DNA of 57,714 bases from assembly GCA_016217965.1 (NCBI GenBank), contig JACRFI010000015.1, positions 80,366 to 138,079 of the forward strand, in the 5' to 3' direction. This DNA comes from Candidatus Kaiserbacteria bacterium (lineage in GTDB: Bacteria > Patescibacteriota > Minisyncoccia > Phycocordibacterales > UBA2100). The first letter of the stretch is position 1. Each line of letters begins with the position of its first letter. The notes beneath the pieces were generated by a model that saw only the letters and a list, made by a program, of their open reading frames with translations, was not told where the DNA came from and did not search any database. A program made the position numbers and the translations under genes. This document shows, one piece after another, positions 1 to 8,373 of this stretch.

Positions 1-572
1 AGGTCGTATACAGAGCCGTTTATAGCACTGTAGCAGCTTGCAGCAGTACTGTGCTGCGCTACCTCTGCCATCGTGAACGTTCCTGCTGTGCTGGCCGCAG
101 TGCCACCGGTGCTTGCGCCCGTATTTGTGGCTTGTGCGGGTGCCTGAGTAGCCGAGTTTGTACTTGCCGCAGCCCCGGATTGCCTGTGCTCGCCTTCATC
201 ATCATCCTCGTCTTCTTCTTCATAACTATCTTCGCGTTCGTACTCATCGTCAGAACGGCTCTGACTGCCAAACAGGCCATTCTCGACCTTTTTTACGGCT
301 ATTGCGATTGCTTCCGGCACGGTAGTCGCTGTGTGCGCCTGTACCGCGAACGCTGAGGCGCTTGATTTTTCCGATGCCTCTGGGGCCTGTGCACCCGGCT
401 TTGCTCCCACCCTCACCTCCGCTTCCGCGTTTTGCGCGACCGTCCCGGACGTTTCTGTCTGGACACCGCCTGCTTGAGCGCGTTCCGCCTTCTCAATACG
501 CACCTCTGCGAGCCCAATGCCAGTAATTGCAAACATGAATAATCCAATGACACCAAAAAGAACGTAGTTCAT
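1..572 (-). CDS. Membrane-anchored cytochrome b5-like protein, 3' end cut off by the window
   Basis: Open from an ATG at 572 to the left edge (190 codons seen), so the gene is partial. Residues 1-19 form one hydrophobic helix ending in GIGLAEVR, which should anchor the protein. A long low-complexity Ala/Gln/Glu/Thr linker follows, with an acidic stretch (EEEDEDDDEGE). The last visible residues read FTMAEVAQHSTAASCYSAINGSVYDL, shown here only as evidence in pieces: FTMAEVAQH, then SCYSAINGSVYDL. This fits the start of the cytochrome b5-like heme-binding fold (family pattern: T..EV..H....C...I.G.VYD). The diagnostic HPGG and the heme histidines would lie beyond the edge, so heme binding cannot be confirmed. 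Anchored cyt-b5 domains of this kind are common in CPR genomes. Confidence 0.75.
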   Translation of the reverse strand, partial: MNYVLFGVIGLFMFAITGIGLAEVRIEKAERAQAGGVQTETSGTVAQNAEAEVRVGAKPGAQAPEASEKSSASAFAVQAHTATTVPEAIAIAVKKVENGLFGSQSRSDDEYEREDSYEEEDEDDDEGEHRQSGAAASTNSATQAPAQATNTGASTGGTAASTAGTFTMAEVAQHSTAASCYSAINGSVYD

Positions 573-742
573 ATGTTCTTAATAGACGTTAGATCATGGT
601 GGGGACTTACTGGCGACGTAGAGCGTGTGAAGTGAAAAAGTGCTTTTTTTACTTCCGAGCCGAGGAACCAGAAATTGGTACTCCGATTTACAGCGGCGCT
701 TCCCTTGTTGATACTTTGCGCATGCCGTGTACAGTGAGACCT

Positions 743-1252
743 ATGAACATTATTTTTACCGTTATCGTTGCGTTCCTAATTGCCTTGGGGGCTGCGTATT
801 ACTACGGTTCTGAGAGGCCGTCTCAATCACAAGAGAAAACCAATGAAGAGTCTTCGCAAACACCACAGATGCTTGCACTAACAGCAGTAAACCGAAGTGG
901 ACAAGGGCTTTCTGAAATGCCGAAGGAAATACTTTCGATGACACAGGTACAGGAGCTTGATCTTTCGAACAACAACCTTACGGGCGCGCTACCCGCAGAG
1001 ATACGTCATCTTTCGAGCCTTGAAGTTCTCAACATCAGCAATAACAAAATGACTGGTCTTCCCGCGGAACTCGGACAACTCTCAAAGCTTCGCGTCCTGA
1101 ACGCCGCTAACAATCAACTCACCGGCATTCCTCACGAACTAGGCAATTTACAGAGTCTCGAAATACTCGATCTATCGGGCAACGATATTTCCGCTCAGGA
1201 TTTAGACGTTATCCGCAAGAATCTGCCACAATCTACGCAGATCATACTGTAA
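743..1252 (+). CDS. Membrane-anchored leucine-rich-repeat protein
   Basis: The reading frame opens at 596, but the first 49 residues look like translated leader. The ATG at 743 starts directly with a hydrophobic N-terminal segment (residues 3-20), so I chose it. After a polar linker (about residues 25-50) come four leucine-rich repeats: VQELDLSNNNLTG, LEVLNISNNKMTG, LRVLNAANNQLTG, LEILDLSGNDIS. The repeats are of the bacterial LPxxLxxLxxLxxLxLxxNxL class. Total length is 169 aa. LRR domains bind proteins, so a surface adhesion or interaction role is possible, but no partner is evident. The gene is followed by two short hairpins and faces a convergent gene. Confidence 0.75.
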   Translation: MNIIFTVIVAFLIALGAAYYYGSERPSQSQEKTNEESSQTPQMLALTAVNRSGQGLSEMPKEILSMTQVQELDLSNNNLTGALPAEIRHLSSLEVLNISNNKMTGLPAELGQLSKLRVLNAANNQLTGIPHELGNLQSLEILDLSGNDISAQDLDVIRKNLPQSTQIIL

Positions 1253-1306
1253 ACCGTTACCGGTTTCGAGCTCCTCAGCCCGGCATTGCGAAAGTACAGT
1301 TTCGCA
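1251..1306. terminator. Two short hairpins between convergent genes
   Basis: Directly after the LRR stop codon lies AAACCG-ttac-CGGTTT (1251-1267). A second stem-loop, TGCGAAA-gtacag-TTTCGCA, lies at 1287-1306. Neither has a clear U-run, so they may be bidirectional or weak terminators. The genes on either side converge on this point. Confidence 0.4.
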
Positions 1307-1337
1307 TTACACTCGCTCTACGTCGCTCGTAGAAATC

Positions 1338-1838
1338 TCAGAGCCTACGCGCAGCCTGCGCTTTTTTGATATTGGCTTTCTGTGCACGTCGCATCGCTGG
1401 CGTCGGTTTCGCTGCTTCAGGCACATTGCGTGCCGGATGAGCCTTGAAAATATCACCTTTTACGTGAACGATATGTCCGCGGATATGCTTGAGTGCGGTG
1501 CGCGCGGGGCCAGTGATCTTCAAGCGGCCATGCGCGTCTATATGCGCATCTTTTTTTGAGACGAGCCACGCCACCGTATCCCAGGACCCGCTTGATCGCT
1601 TGCCTGCGAGCCGCTCCAAACCTCCTTTTTCGCCGACATCTTGAACCCTGAACGTCACGAAGTCGTCTTTAGGTCGTACCACGACTCGATAAAAATTACC
1701 CCTGCCTGTTGATCCTGGTTTTTTGCGGCCGCGACCCTGAGGTTGCGCGAGTGCACGCTCGCGATGTGACATCGTCTTCCATGCCGCGTGTGCTTTCTGT
1801 ATATTCTTTCTGGCAGCTGCTAATCTTTTTTTTACCAT
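1338..1838 (-). CDS. Basic conserved hypothetical protein
   Basis: 166 aa, strongly basic at both ends. The N-terminus is MVKKRLAAARKNIQKAHAAW and the C-terminus is Ala/Lys/Arg-rich. The central block (about residues 48-100) holds NFYRVVVRP, FVTFRVQDVGEKGG and RSSGSWDTVAWLVSKKDAH. The central part looks like a small beta-rich domain, and I have the impression of similar CPR proteins with the same FYRVVVRP and GSW.T.AWL blocks, but no function is known to me. The charge suggests nucleic-acid binding (inference). A TATACT hexamer on the minus strand at 1899-1904 could be its -10 element. Confidence 0.65.
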   Translation of the reverse strand: MVKKRLAAARKNIQKAHAAWKTMSHRERALAQPQGRGRKKPGSTGRGNFYRVVVRPKDDFVTFRVQDVGEKGGLERLAGKRSSGSWDTVAWLVSKKDAHIDAHGRLKITGPARTALKHIRGHIVHVKGDIFKAHPARNVPEAAKPTPAMRRAQKANIKKAQAARRL

Positions 1839-1898
1839 ACAAGCTCATTTTATCTAATAACATGCCCGTGCCAGCCCGTGCCGATAGTTACTGAGTGA

Positions 1899-1904
1899 AG
1901 TATA
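1899..1904 (-). promoter_or_regulatory. Possible -10 element (TATACT)
   Basis: Minus-strand TATACT about 60 nt upstream of the start codon at 1838. The same hexamer occurs upstream of the genes starting at 9486 and 42254. No convincing -35 is visible. Confidence 0.35.
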
Positions 1905-2057
1905 CACCTGTGCAGTGTATGGTTTGTGAGGCGTGGGTGTAATGTAAATGCGGCATCACTTTTTCGTTATCGACACGTCGCCCGAATCAAACTAAATTCT
2001 GCTTCAAAGAAATCACTTGTTCCTTCCGCTATCTCTTCGAAAAAATCTCCCATGTCG

Positions 2058-3296
2058 CTAATGTCCACTCGGGTACGTGCTCGGAATGCCCTCAAAGATG
2101 TCAGGACGAGATTCGCCGACGATCTGAAGGGTCCCCCATGCGCCCTTATCAAGCCGCGCGAGTGCGTGGTCTACAAGTACATATGTTCCCGGAACATCCG
2201 CAGAAAATTCAACTATCGTCGCTCCACCTGCGGGAACGATAGTACTTTGCACGTTCTTGTGTGGTTCCGACCCAATTGCCGCTTCCGGATAGACCGTGTC
2301 GAATATCTCTCCGATGAGGTGGAAGTTTGAGACGAGATTCACGCCTCCGTTACCCACATACATCCGTACTTTCTCTCCTTGCTGCACGACAACGTTCTCT
2401 TTCGATATCGCGCCCGTTTTTCCGTTGAATACGATATACTCCGGATTCCCGTCGAGCATTTTTCCCGCATCAACGACTTGGAGCCCCTTTGTTCCGCGAG
2501 AACCGGCTGTATAAAATTCGCCTTGTACTACGTACAATTCCCTATCAACCGGCGGCAACTCTTCTTCCGGTTCAATGAGAATGAGGCCATACATCCCATG
2601 AGCCATGTGATTCGCGACATTCGGGTGCGCACAGTGGTAAATGTAGAGGCCAGGATTCAGCGCCTTAAATGTCACCATTTTACTTTCTCCTGGCATCACG
2701 TCAGTCACCGTCGCGCCGCCGCCTGGGCCCGTGACTGCGTGGAGGTCAATTGAATGCATGTGGAGGCTCGTATGGTCGTTGTGAAGCGTAACGTGCACCG
2801 TATCGCCTTCACGCACGCGAAGCATTGGCCCCGGCACGGTGCCATCAAAGGTCCAATAATTGACGATAACGCCCGGCGCGATTTCCGCGAGCACCTCCTT
2901 CGTGGTGAGGTCGATATTCACAACTGCACTCTCCGTGCGGCCTGTAGCCGCAGGCACATCGCGAGCATCACGCGCGATGTCTGCCACTCTCTCAAACGCA
3001 CCAAGATGCGAGAAGAACTGAAAAACATTTTTCAAAGGAAGCGTCGGGCCGTCAGCGGGTCCGTATGTCGTAAGCCCGAACGGATACGCAAGATTTTTCG
3101 GGACACCGACCGGAAACCAGAAAAAAAGCATCGCACCGATAAAAAACAACCCGAGGAGCACCGTATTCCGAAGTGAGTGTTGTTTTCGGAGGACAATGTA
3201 AAGAAACACGACCGCTGCGGCGCCAGCAAGCACAAGACCGAATCCTTGGACGATCAGGTAGTTAGCGAGCGACCAGGCATTAATCAGGGTATCCAT
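2058..3296 (-). CDS. nirK: Copper-containing nitrite reductase with N-terminal membrane anchor
   Basis: 412 aa. It would reduce nitrite to nitric oxide at the outer face of the membrane. Two N-terminal membrane segments (about 12-36 and 45-64) replace the usual signal peptide. Two cupredoxin domains follow from about 115. The type 1 copper ligands are visible at H181, C222, H230 and M235. The type 2 ligands are at H186, H221 and H377, and the catalytic pair at D184 and H326. Motifs HSIDLH, YHCAHP, HGMYGLIL and VDHALARLDKGAWG match the AniA/NirK family closely. The stop codon of the ArsR-type gene lies 3 nt upstream, so the two form one operon. No other denitrification gene is nearby. In a reduced genome it may detoxify nitrite or act as a single-step respiratory sink. 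Confidence 0.93.
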   Translation of the reverse strand: MDTLINAWSLANYLIVQGFGLVLAGAAAVVFLYIVLRKQHSLRNTVLLGLFFIGAMLFFWFPVGVPKNLAYPFGLTTYGPADGPTLPLKNVFQFFSHLGAFERVADIARDARDVPAATGRTESAVVNIDLTTKEVLAEIAPGVIVNYWTFDGTVPGPMLRVREGDTVHVTLHNDHTSLHMHSIDLHAVTGPGGGATVTDVMPGESKMVTFKALNPGLYIYHCAHPNVANHMAHGMYGLILIEPEEELPPVDRELYVVQGEFYTAGSRGTKGLQVVDAGKMLDGNPEYIVFNGKTGAISKENVVVQQGEKVRMYVGNGGVNLVSNFHLIGEIFDTVYPEAAIGSEPHKNVQSTIVPAGGATIVEFSADVPGTYVLVDHALARLDKGAWGTLQIVGESRPDIFEGIPSTYPSGH

Positions 3297-3299
3297 GCG

Positions 3300-3665
3300 T
3301 TAGTTGTACGGGATCTGGCATTCCTCGAAGCAATGGGCCTCACGATTCAACGTGTAGATGCGCTCGCGTCCCCGCTCCTTTGCCTCTACCGCATCGACGG
3401 ATTTGAGAACCTGCAAATGGTGCGTCACCGTCGGTTGCTTCAATTTCAGTTCCTTGGTGAGCGCACCCACAGTGAGCCCCTCTCGCTCCTTCCCAAGCAT
3501 GCATATCAGTTTGTACCTATTCTTGTCTCCGACTGCCTTAAAACATTCCGGGCACAGCCATTCTTCGCCGCTTTTCACCCATTCGGGGCGCTTATAGACA
3601 CGGTCCTCAGGGCTCTCCGCTTTTTTTATTTTTTGGCGAGTTGTCCCCACCTCGTGTTGATTCAT
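3300..3665 (-). CDS. ArsR/SmtB-type winged-helix transcriptional regulator
   Basis: 121 aa. The winged helix-turn-helix spans about residues 36-108. The likely recognition helix lies around QPTVTHHLQVLKS (77-89) and the wing around ERGRERIYTL. Cysteines at 38, 41, 55, 112 and 116 flank the domain (CPEC near the start, CFEEC near the end) and could form a metal or redox sensor (inference). The gene is first in an operon with nirK and diverges from the ribonucleotide reductase gene. Its ATG sits inside a perfect 16-bp palindrome, suggesting autoregulation. Confidence 0.85.
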   Translation of the reverse strand: MNQHEVGTTRQKIKKAESPEDRVYKRPEWVKSGEEWLCPECFKAVGDKNRYKLICMLGKEREGLTVGALTKELKLKQPTVTHHLQVLKSVDAVEAKERGRERIYTLNREAHCFEECQIPYN

Positions 3666-3679
3666 AGATATATATCTAT
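3664..3679. promoter_or_regulatory. Perfect 16-bp palindrome, candidate operator
   Basis: ATAGATATATATCTAT reads identically on both strands. It overlaps the start codon of the ArsR-type gene (3663-3665) and lies 40 bp upstream of the divergent nrdJ start at 3720. ArsR-family proteins bind AT-rich inverted repeats at their own promoters. Binding here could control arsR-nirK and perhaps nrdJ. Confidence 0.55.
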
Positions 3680-3719
3680 ATATACAATGTATCGATTACT
3701 GTCAATGTAACAAGTACGT

Positions 3720-6101
3720 ATGAGAAGCGCACCCACGGTATCCACAGAGAACGAGGAATCAATGCGTGGCAGAGCGCCAGCTGCTAGGCCGCAACAGGTC
3801 TATGCGAAATACGTGCCAAATATACAAAAACGTGACGGCCGCATCGTTCCGTTTGAATTTGAAAAGATCGTGCAAGCGACATACAAAGCGATGCGCGCTT
3901 CAAACATGGGCTCGGCGCATGAGGCAGAGATCGTGGCGCACAAAGTAGCAAACGAGATGATGCGTATCGCGAAAACGTACAAAAACTTCCTTCCGACTGT
4001 TGAAGGCTGCCAAGACGAGGTTGAGCGCCAGCTTATGCTCTCGGATCATGTCGCTGCGGCGAAGGCATATATTCTATATCGCAATGAGCGGGCAAAAAAA
4101 CGCACAGAAGAGAGGTCAATACCTGAACATGTGCGAGAACTTGCTAAGGAGAGCGCGAAATATTTTGCAAATAACCCTCTTGGAGAATTCGTTTACCTGC
4201 GTACGTATGCTCGCTGGATTGAAAACGAGAAAAGGCGCGAGACATGGGTAGAAACTGTCGATAGATACATACATTTCATGCGCGAGAACCTTGGCGAAAA
4301 ATTAACGGAAAATGAATACACGACGTTGCGCGAGGCAATCCTCAAGCAAGAAGTCATGCCCTCGATGCGCGCTATGCAATTCTCCGGCGAGCCTGCGCGC
4401 CGCTGCAACACCTGTGTCTATAACTGCACATATACGGCACCAACCAAGCTGCAAGATTTCGCGGAGATCATGTACCTCTCTATGCAGGGATGCGGCGTCG
4501 GCTTTGCCGTTGAAAGCGAGAACATACAGCAGCTGCCGCAGATCGAAAAACAAACGGGAGAGGTTCTTTCGACCCATACTGTGCAAGATTCAAAGGAAGG
4601 CTGGTGTGATGCGCTGACAGCCGGCCTCGCGGCATGGTACGGAGGGCGCGATATAAATTTTGACTATTCTTATGTTCGCCCCGCGGGCGCAAGGCTAAGG
4701 ACGATGGGCGGAAAAGCGTCAGGGCCAGAACCTTTGCGGTCACTCCTCGTATTTGCTCGTGAGCGCATCCTAAAACGGCAAGGCCGCAGACTAAGGAACA
4801 TCGACGCGCACGATATTATCTGCAAGATCGGTGAATGTGTCGTCGCGGGCGGGGTTCGGCGAACAGCGATGATATCGCTTTCAGATCTTGATGACGTAGA
4901 AGTCCGTGACGCAAAAAAAGGACAGTTTTATCTCACGGATCCGCACCGAATGGTCTCGAACAATTCAGCCGTCTACGAAACACGCCCCACGAATACGGAA
5001 CTTATGGACGAATGGGTAGCACTTATGAAAAGCGGAACAGGAGAGCGTGGCATCTTTAATCGAGGTTCGCTAGCCGCAACAATGCCAAAGCGCCGCCTTA
5101 CATTCCTGAAAGAGAAATTTGGTGCCGTTCGACAAGGATTTTTAGGGCAAATCGGAACGAATCCTTGCGGAGAGATACTCCTTCAGCCTAAGCAATTCTG
5201 CAATCTCTCAGAAATTATAGCGCGAGCCGACGACACGGAGAAATCGCTTATGCGCAAAGCTCGCTTGGCATCGCTCCTTGGCACATACCAATCGACATTG
5301 ACGAAATTCAACTACATTTCTAAGGAATGGATCGAGAACTGCGAGAAGGAGCGGCTCCTTGGCGTTTCAATAACTGGGCAGTGGGATTCTCTAGCAGTGC
5401 GTAATTCTGCAACGCTTCGCAAGATGCGCGACGCAGCGATCGCAGCGAATAAAAAATACGCAAAGAGATTTGGCATTCCACCATCAATGTCCGTGACCGC
5501 AGTCAAACCGTCCGGAACTGTCTCACAAACCTTCAATTGCTCATCCGGACTGCATCCTCGGCATGCGCGCCATTATGTACGCCGGGTCCGCATTTCTGCA
5601 ACAGATTCTCTCTTTAAACTTATGCGCGACCAGGGGGTGCCCTACCATCCTGAGATAGGACAGGACGACGAAAACGCGAGCACGTTCGTCTTGGAGTTTC
5701 CGGTTCACTCTCCCGGCGCTTCCATTTTCAAGAACGACCTTGCCGCACTCGAGCAGTTAGAGTATTGGAAAAACGTCAAACTAAACTACACGGAGCACAA
5801 TCCCTCGGCAACCATATCTGTAGGAGACAACGAGTGGATCGGCGTTATTGAATGGATCGAAAGAAATTGGGACATTATCGGCGGGCTGTCATTTCTGCCA
5901 CGCGAAAATCACGTCTATCGACTCGCTCCGTATGAGGCAATTGACGAAGCTGCGTTCAATCGGCTCGCCGCTAATTTCCCCAACATAGATTTTTCGAAAC
6001 TTGTCACGTATGAACTGGAGGATGAGACGGAGCAGGCGCGAGAACTTGCTTGCGCAGGCGGAACGTGCGAGATCGAACCAGTACCGACGGCGAGCGGTTA
6101 G
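3720..6101 (+). CDS. nrdJ: Adenosylcobalamin-dependent (class II) ribonucleotide reductase
   Basis: 793 aa. It reduces ribonucleotides to deoxyribonucleotides with a radical generated from adenosylcobalamin and needs no oxygen. Residues about 30-125 look like an ATP-cone regulatory domain. The active-site strand reads NPCGEILL (N481, C483, E485). One redox cysteine is in FCNLSE (C494); its partner is probably C236 in YNCTY. The C-terminal CAGGTCE (C778, C783) should relay electrons from thioredoxin or glutaredoxin. The start at 3720 gives 14 residues before an alternative ATG at 3762. Its stop codon overlaps that of the convergent cobalamin adenosyltransferase gene, which would make its cofactor. 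Confidence 0.95.
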   Translation: MRSAPTVSTENEESMRGRAPAARPQQVYAKYVPNIQKRDGRIVPFEFEKIVQATYKAMRASNMGSAHEAEIVAHKVANEMMRIAKTYKNFLPTVEGCQDEVERQLMLSDHVAAAKAYILYRNERAKKRTEERSIPEHVRELAKESAKYFANNPLGEFVYLRTYARWIENEKRRETWVETVDRYIHFMRENLGEKLTENEYTTLREAILKQEVMPSMRAMQFSGEPARRCNTCVYNCTYTAPTKLQDFAEIMYLSMQGCGVGFAVESENIQQLPQIEKQTGEVLSTHTVQDSKEGWCDALTAGLAAWYGGRDINFDYSYVRPAGARLRTMGGKASGPEPLRSLLVFARERILKRQGRRLRNIDAHDIICKIGECVVAGGVRRTAMISLSDLDDVEVRDAKKGQFYLTDPHRMVSNNSAVYETRPTNTELMDEWVALMKSGTGERGIFNRGSLAATMPKRRLTFLKEKFGAVRQGFLGQIGTNPCGEILLQPKQFCNLSEIIARADDTEKSLMRKARLASLLGTYQSTLTKFNYISKEWIENCEKERLLGVSITGQWDSLAVRNSATLRKMRDAAIAANKKYAKRFGIPPSMSVTAVKPSGTVSQTFNCSSGLHPRHARHYVRRVRISATDSLFKLMRDQGVPYHPEIGQDDENASTFVLEFPVHSPGASIFKNDLAALEQLEYWKNVKLNYTEHNPSATISVGDNEWIGVIEWIERNWDIIGGLSFLPRENHVYRLAPYEAIDEAAFNRLAANFPNIDFSKLVTYELEDETEQARELACAGGTCEIEPVPTASG

Positions 6102-6628
6102 TAGCTTGGGTGCGGTTCTTTTACTCCGGCACGATGTGCCGAAAGGCGCGCGAGCGCAAAAAGTAAGCTCGAGAGCCGATTAAGGTACGGGATGGCGTTT
6201 TCGACAAGTGTCTCGTCGTGAAGCGCAATCACCGATCTTTCCGCGCGCCTCGCGATGGTACGTCCCACATCAAGTGCACCGGAGAGCATTGTGGCGCCAG
6301 GGATCGTGAATGAGCGGATTGGCGCGATCTCTTTCTCTACTTTCGCGATAATAGACTCAAGATAGCCGACCCTCTCCCGACCGAGTGTCTTTGGGGCTCC
6401 GGCAAGCATTGCCTGTATCACGAAAAGGTCCTCCTGGACTGTTCGTACGATCCGCTTCAATTTTCGCTCTTGTACATACGCAACTGCGGCACAATATCCA
6501 AGCCAGGAATTCAGTTCATCAAGATTTCCGAGAGCATCTATGCGAGGCGTGTCCTTAGGAATGCGCTCAGAGGCCACGTAGAGCTGAGTTGTCCCCGTGT
6601 CCCCTTTCCCTGTATAGAGCATTGTCAT
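6098..6628 (-). CDS. PduO-type cob(I)alamin adenosyltransferase
   Basis: 176 aa. It transfers the adenosyl group of ATP to cob(I)alamin, making coenzyme B12. The family signature YTGKGDTGTT is at residues 5-14. Further family motifs are DALGNLDELNSWLG, RTIARRAERSV and YLNRLSSLLFALAR. Helices form the five-helix bundle typical of PduO/MMAB. An alternative start two codons downstream is possible. It converges with nrdJ (4-nt overlap at the stop codons) and diverges from the DUF4430 gene across only 29 bp. I see no B12 riboswitch, and there is no room for one in that gap. Confidence 0.93.
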   Translation of the reverse strand: MTMLYTGKGDTGTTQLYVASERIPKDTPRIDALGNLDELNSWLGYCAAVAYVQERKLKRIVRTVQEDLFVIQAMLAGAPKTLGRERVGYLESIIAKVEKEIAPIRSFTIPGATMLSGALDVGRTIARRAERSVIALHDETLVENAIPYLNRLSSLLFALARLSAHRAGVKEPHPSY

Positions 6629-6657
6629 ATACTAGCAACATATAGATAATCATCAAT

Positions 6658-7083
6658 ATGTCAATTATGAAAAAATGGACGCAGGCGCTCGCTGTTCTTC
6701 TTGCAATCGCCGCGGGAATCGCATTCTTCACGCTTTCAATAAGTCGCCCGCCGGCGCCGATCCAGGAAACGCGCACCATAGTAACATCGCTTGCAATTCA
6801 TGGCGTGCTGCAACCGACTGATGTCCAAATTCCTGAAGGAACGTCCGCTCTTGCTATGCTAAAAGAGGAGCTCGGGAAAAGGCGGCTCTTGATTGTCACC
6901 AAAGAATATACGGGCCTCGGTACTTTAGTCGAACAGATAGGGCTGTATAAAAATGGCGATGAGGACAAGTATTGGACGTATATGGTCAACGGCACATTTG
7001 CAAACGTTGGTGCGGACGCGTATGTAGTTCAGAACTCGGATAGTATTGAGTGGACTTTCTCGCCGCCGCCGGATACGTACTAA
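6658..7083 (+). CDS. DUF4430 protein (transcobalamin C-terminal-like domain), membrane anchored
   Basis: 141 aa. One N-terminal hydrophobic helix (about 8-27) anchors or exports the protein. The rest is a DUF4430 domain: EGTSALAMLKEE, GLGTLVEQI, KYWTYMVNGTFANVGADAYVVQNSDSIEW (given as the pieces KYWTYMVNG, VGADAY and DSIEW). The domain family resembles the C-terminal beta domain of transcobalamin and intrinsic factor. Genes around it make and use adenosylcobalamin, so it is a candidate extracytoplasmic corrinoid-binding protein (inference). It ends 4 nt before the DUF6580 gene. ATG at 6658 or 6667 are both possible starts. Confidence 0.8.
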   Translation: MSIMKKWTQALAVLLAIAAGIAFFTLSISRPPAPIQETRTIVTSLAIHGVLQPTDVQIPEGTSALAMLKEELGKRRLLIVTKEYTGLGTLVEQIGLYKNGDEDKYWTYMVNGTFANVGADAYVVQNSDSIEWTFSPPPDTY

Positions 7084-7087
7084 AATC

Positions 7088-7618
7088 ATGCAAAAAAAAT
7101 ACATCGAAATTGCTCTCCTCGTTTTCCTCGCTGCCGGCTCTCGCCTTGTGCCGCACCTCCCGAATATGACGGCCGTCGGGGCTGTCGCACTCAAGGCGCG
7201 GGCACGATACGGACCGATGGGACTCGGGATCCCTGTATTGGGCATGTTGCTTTCCGATATCGCGCTCGGTTTCTATGATTTGCGGCTCCTCACATCGGTG
7301 TATGCGTCATTCGCGCTCTCTGGATCGCTTGGCGTATTTCTAAAGAATATTTCGTTGCCTAGACTTGCTCTCATCCCTGCGATTGGTTCGACAATCTTCT
7401 TTCTTAGTACTAATACCGCCGTTTGGGCGCTATCTGCGTGGTATCCGCATACGCTCTCTGGATTACTTGCCTGCCTCGTTGCCGGACTTCCGTTCTACTG
7501 TTATATGCTCGCAGGCGATACTCTCTTCACCAGCTTCGTATTCGCTCCATCGCTTCTTGAAAAATCTCTTACGGTTGGAACAATTCTTCAGGCACGAAGC
7601 GCACCGATGAGACAGTAG
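7088..7618 (+). CDS. DUF6580-like integral membrane protein, possible ECF substrate-binding component
   Basis: 176 aa from the ATG at 7088, 4 nt after the DUF4430 stop; an upstream in-frame extension would overlap that gene and looks spurious. About five to six membrane segments. Motifs LPNMTAVGAVAL, GMLLSDIALGFYD, FFLSTNTAVWAL and YMLAGDTLFTSFVF match what I recall of DUF6580, whose fold resembles ECF-transporter S components. With the DUF4430 partner and B12-dependent neighbours, import of a cobalamin or its precursor is the best guess. No EcfA or EcfT gene is in the window. Its 3' end overlaps the convergent GerMN gene by 50 nt. Confidence 0.75.
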   Translation: MQKKYIEIALLVFLAAGSRLVPHLPNMTAVGAVALKARARYGPMGLGIPVLGMLLSDIALGFYDLRLLTSVYASFALSGSLGVFLKNISLPRLALIPAIGSTIFFLSTNTAVWALSAWYPHTLSGLLACLVAGLPFYCYMLAGDTLFTSFVFAPSLLEKSLTVGTILQARSAPMRQ

Positions 7619-8363
7619 GAAATTGTTTTGCTGTCGCTTCTATCTGCTGCCAAAGAATGCTTACGAAGCACGAACCTCCTCCTGTTCGATTCTGCGGATC
7701 AGAAAACGTAAGAGTCGCAACTCCGTGTTCAATAGCTGCTTTTTGAAGCGCGACGCCCTCAAGAGGAAATTCCGTGATAATTCCTTGTGAACGCTCCTCT
7801 TGTGAAAGTTCGCCTCGAAGAAGAAGTTTGATGGATTCGGTAAGAGGCCCGCCTTGATTCGTGTCCGGCGAGGCAGGCATTGTCGTTTCCGGGAGCACTC
7901 GCTCTACAGCAACAAGTCCATTTTTTGAACACTGCACGCCTCCCGGACCTTGGTCGAGGCCGGGGTTGTAATAGAAAAGTTTTATGTGCAGCCCTTCCTC
8001 AGAGGCGATTTGCACATGATGCAACACATCTACATCGACCACATCTCCATGTCTCGACCCTTCGATGCGAACGCGCTCGCCTTGAAGGAAGGATATGTCG
8101 CACACGTTCACGACACCATCTCTTTCACAACGGCTGTCCTCCCCGAAAGACAGCTTTGCGGCGAGACCAGGCGCGCCTGGTTCTTCGTATGAGAGATACC
8201 ATATCCCCCTCTCGAATCCCGGACTGTCTTTCATCATGTTCCCTTCTTTATCGAACGGCTCCCCTTCCGAAACAGGACCCGGATTTTGGTCCATTGCGTA
8301 CCAAATTGTTATAGCGATAAGCGGCAACAGAAGAATACCCACCCATGTTTTCCAATCGAACAT
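7569..8363 (-). CDS. Membrane-anchored GerMN-domain protein
   Basis: 264 aa from the ATG at 8363; a 49-residue upstream extension runs through another gene and is not used. One N-terminal membrane helix (residues 5-20). The middle is an extracytoplasmic region with a cysteine pair (RCERDGVVNVCD). The last 110 residues form a GerMN domain: ESIKLLLRGE, GITEFPLEGVALQKAAIEHGVATLTFS (in pieces) and FPTVSSVRF. GerMN domains occur in spore germination lipoproteins and in many non-sporulating bacteria, probably with a cell-wall role. It is the last gene of a three-gene run with two very small membrane proteins. Confidence 0.8.
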   Translation of the reverse strand: MFDWKTWVGILLLPLIAITIWYAMDQNPGPVSEGEPFDKEGNMMKDSPGFERGIWYLSYEEPGAPGLAAKLSFGEDSRCERDGVVNVCDISFLQGERVRIEGSRHGDVVDVDVLHHVQIASEEGLHIKLFYYNPGLDQGPGGVQCSKNGLVAVERVLPETTMPASPDTNQGGPLTESIKLLLRGELSQEERSQGIITEFPLEGVALQKAAIEHGVATLTFSDPQNRTGGGSCFVSILWQQIEATAKQFPTVSSVRFVPEELFQP

Positions 8364-8373
8364 GCCAATTGCG

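Noticed and set aside
1967-2053. 28-codon minus-strand frame just after the nirK stop codon
   Set aside because: Too short, with only position in its favour; the acidic/Phe composition is not diagnostic.
6629-6657. Possible cobalamin riboswitch before the DUF4430 gene
   Set aside because: The divergent gap is 29 bp, far too short for a B12 riboswitch, and no B12-box sequence is present.
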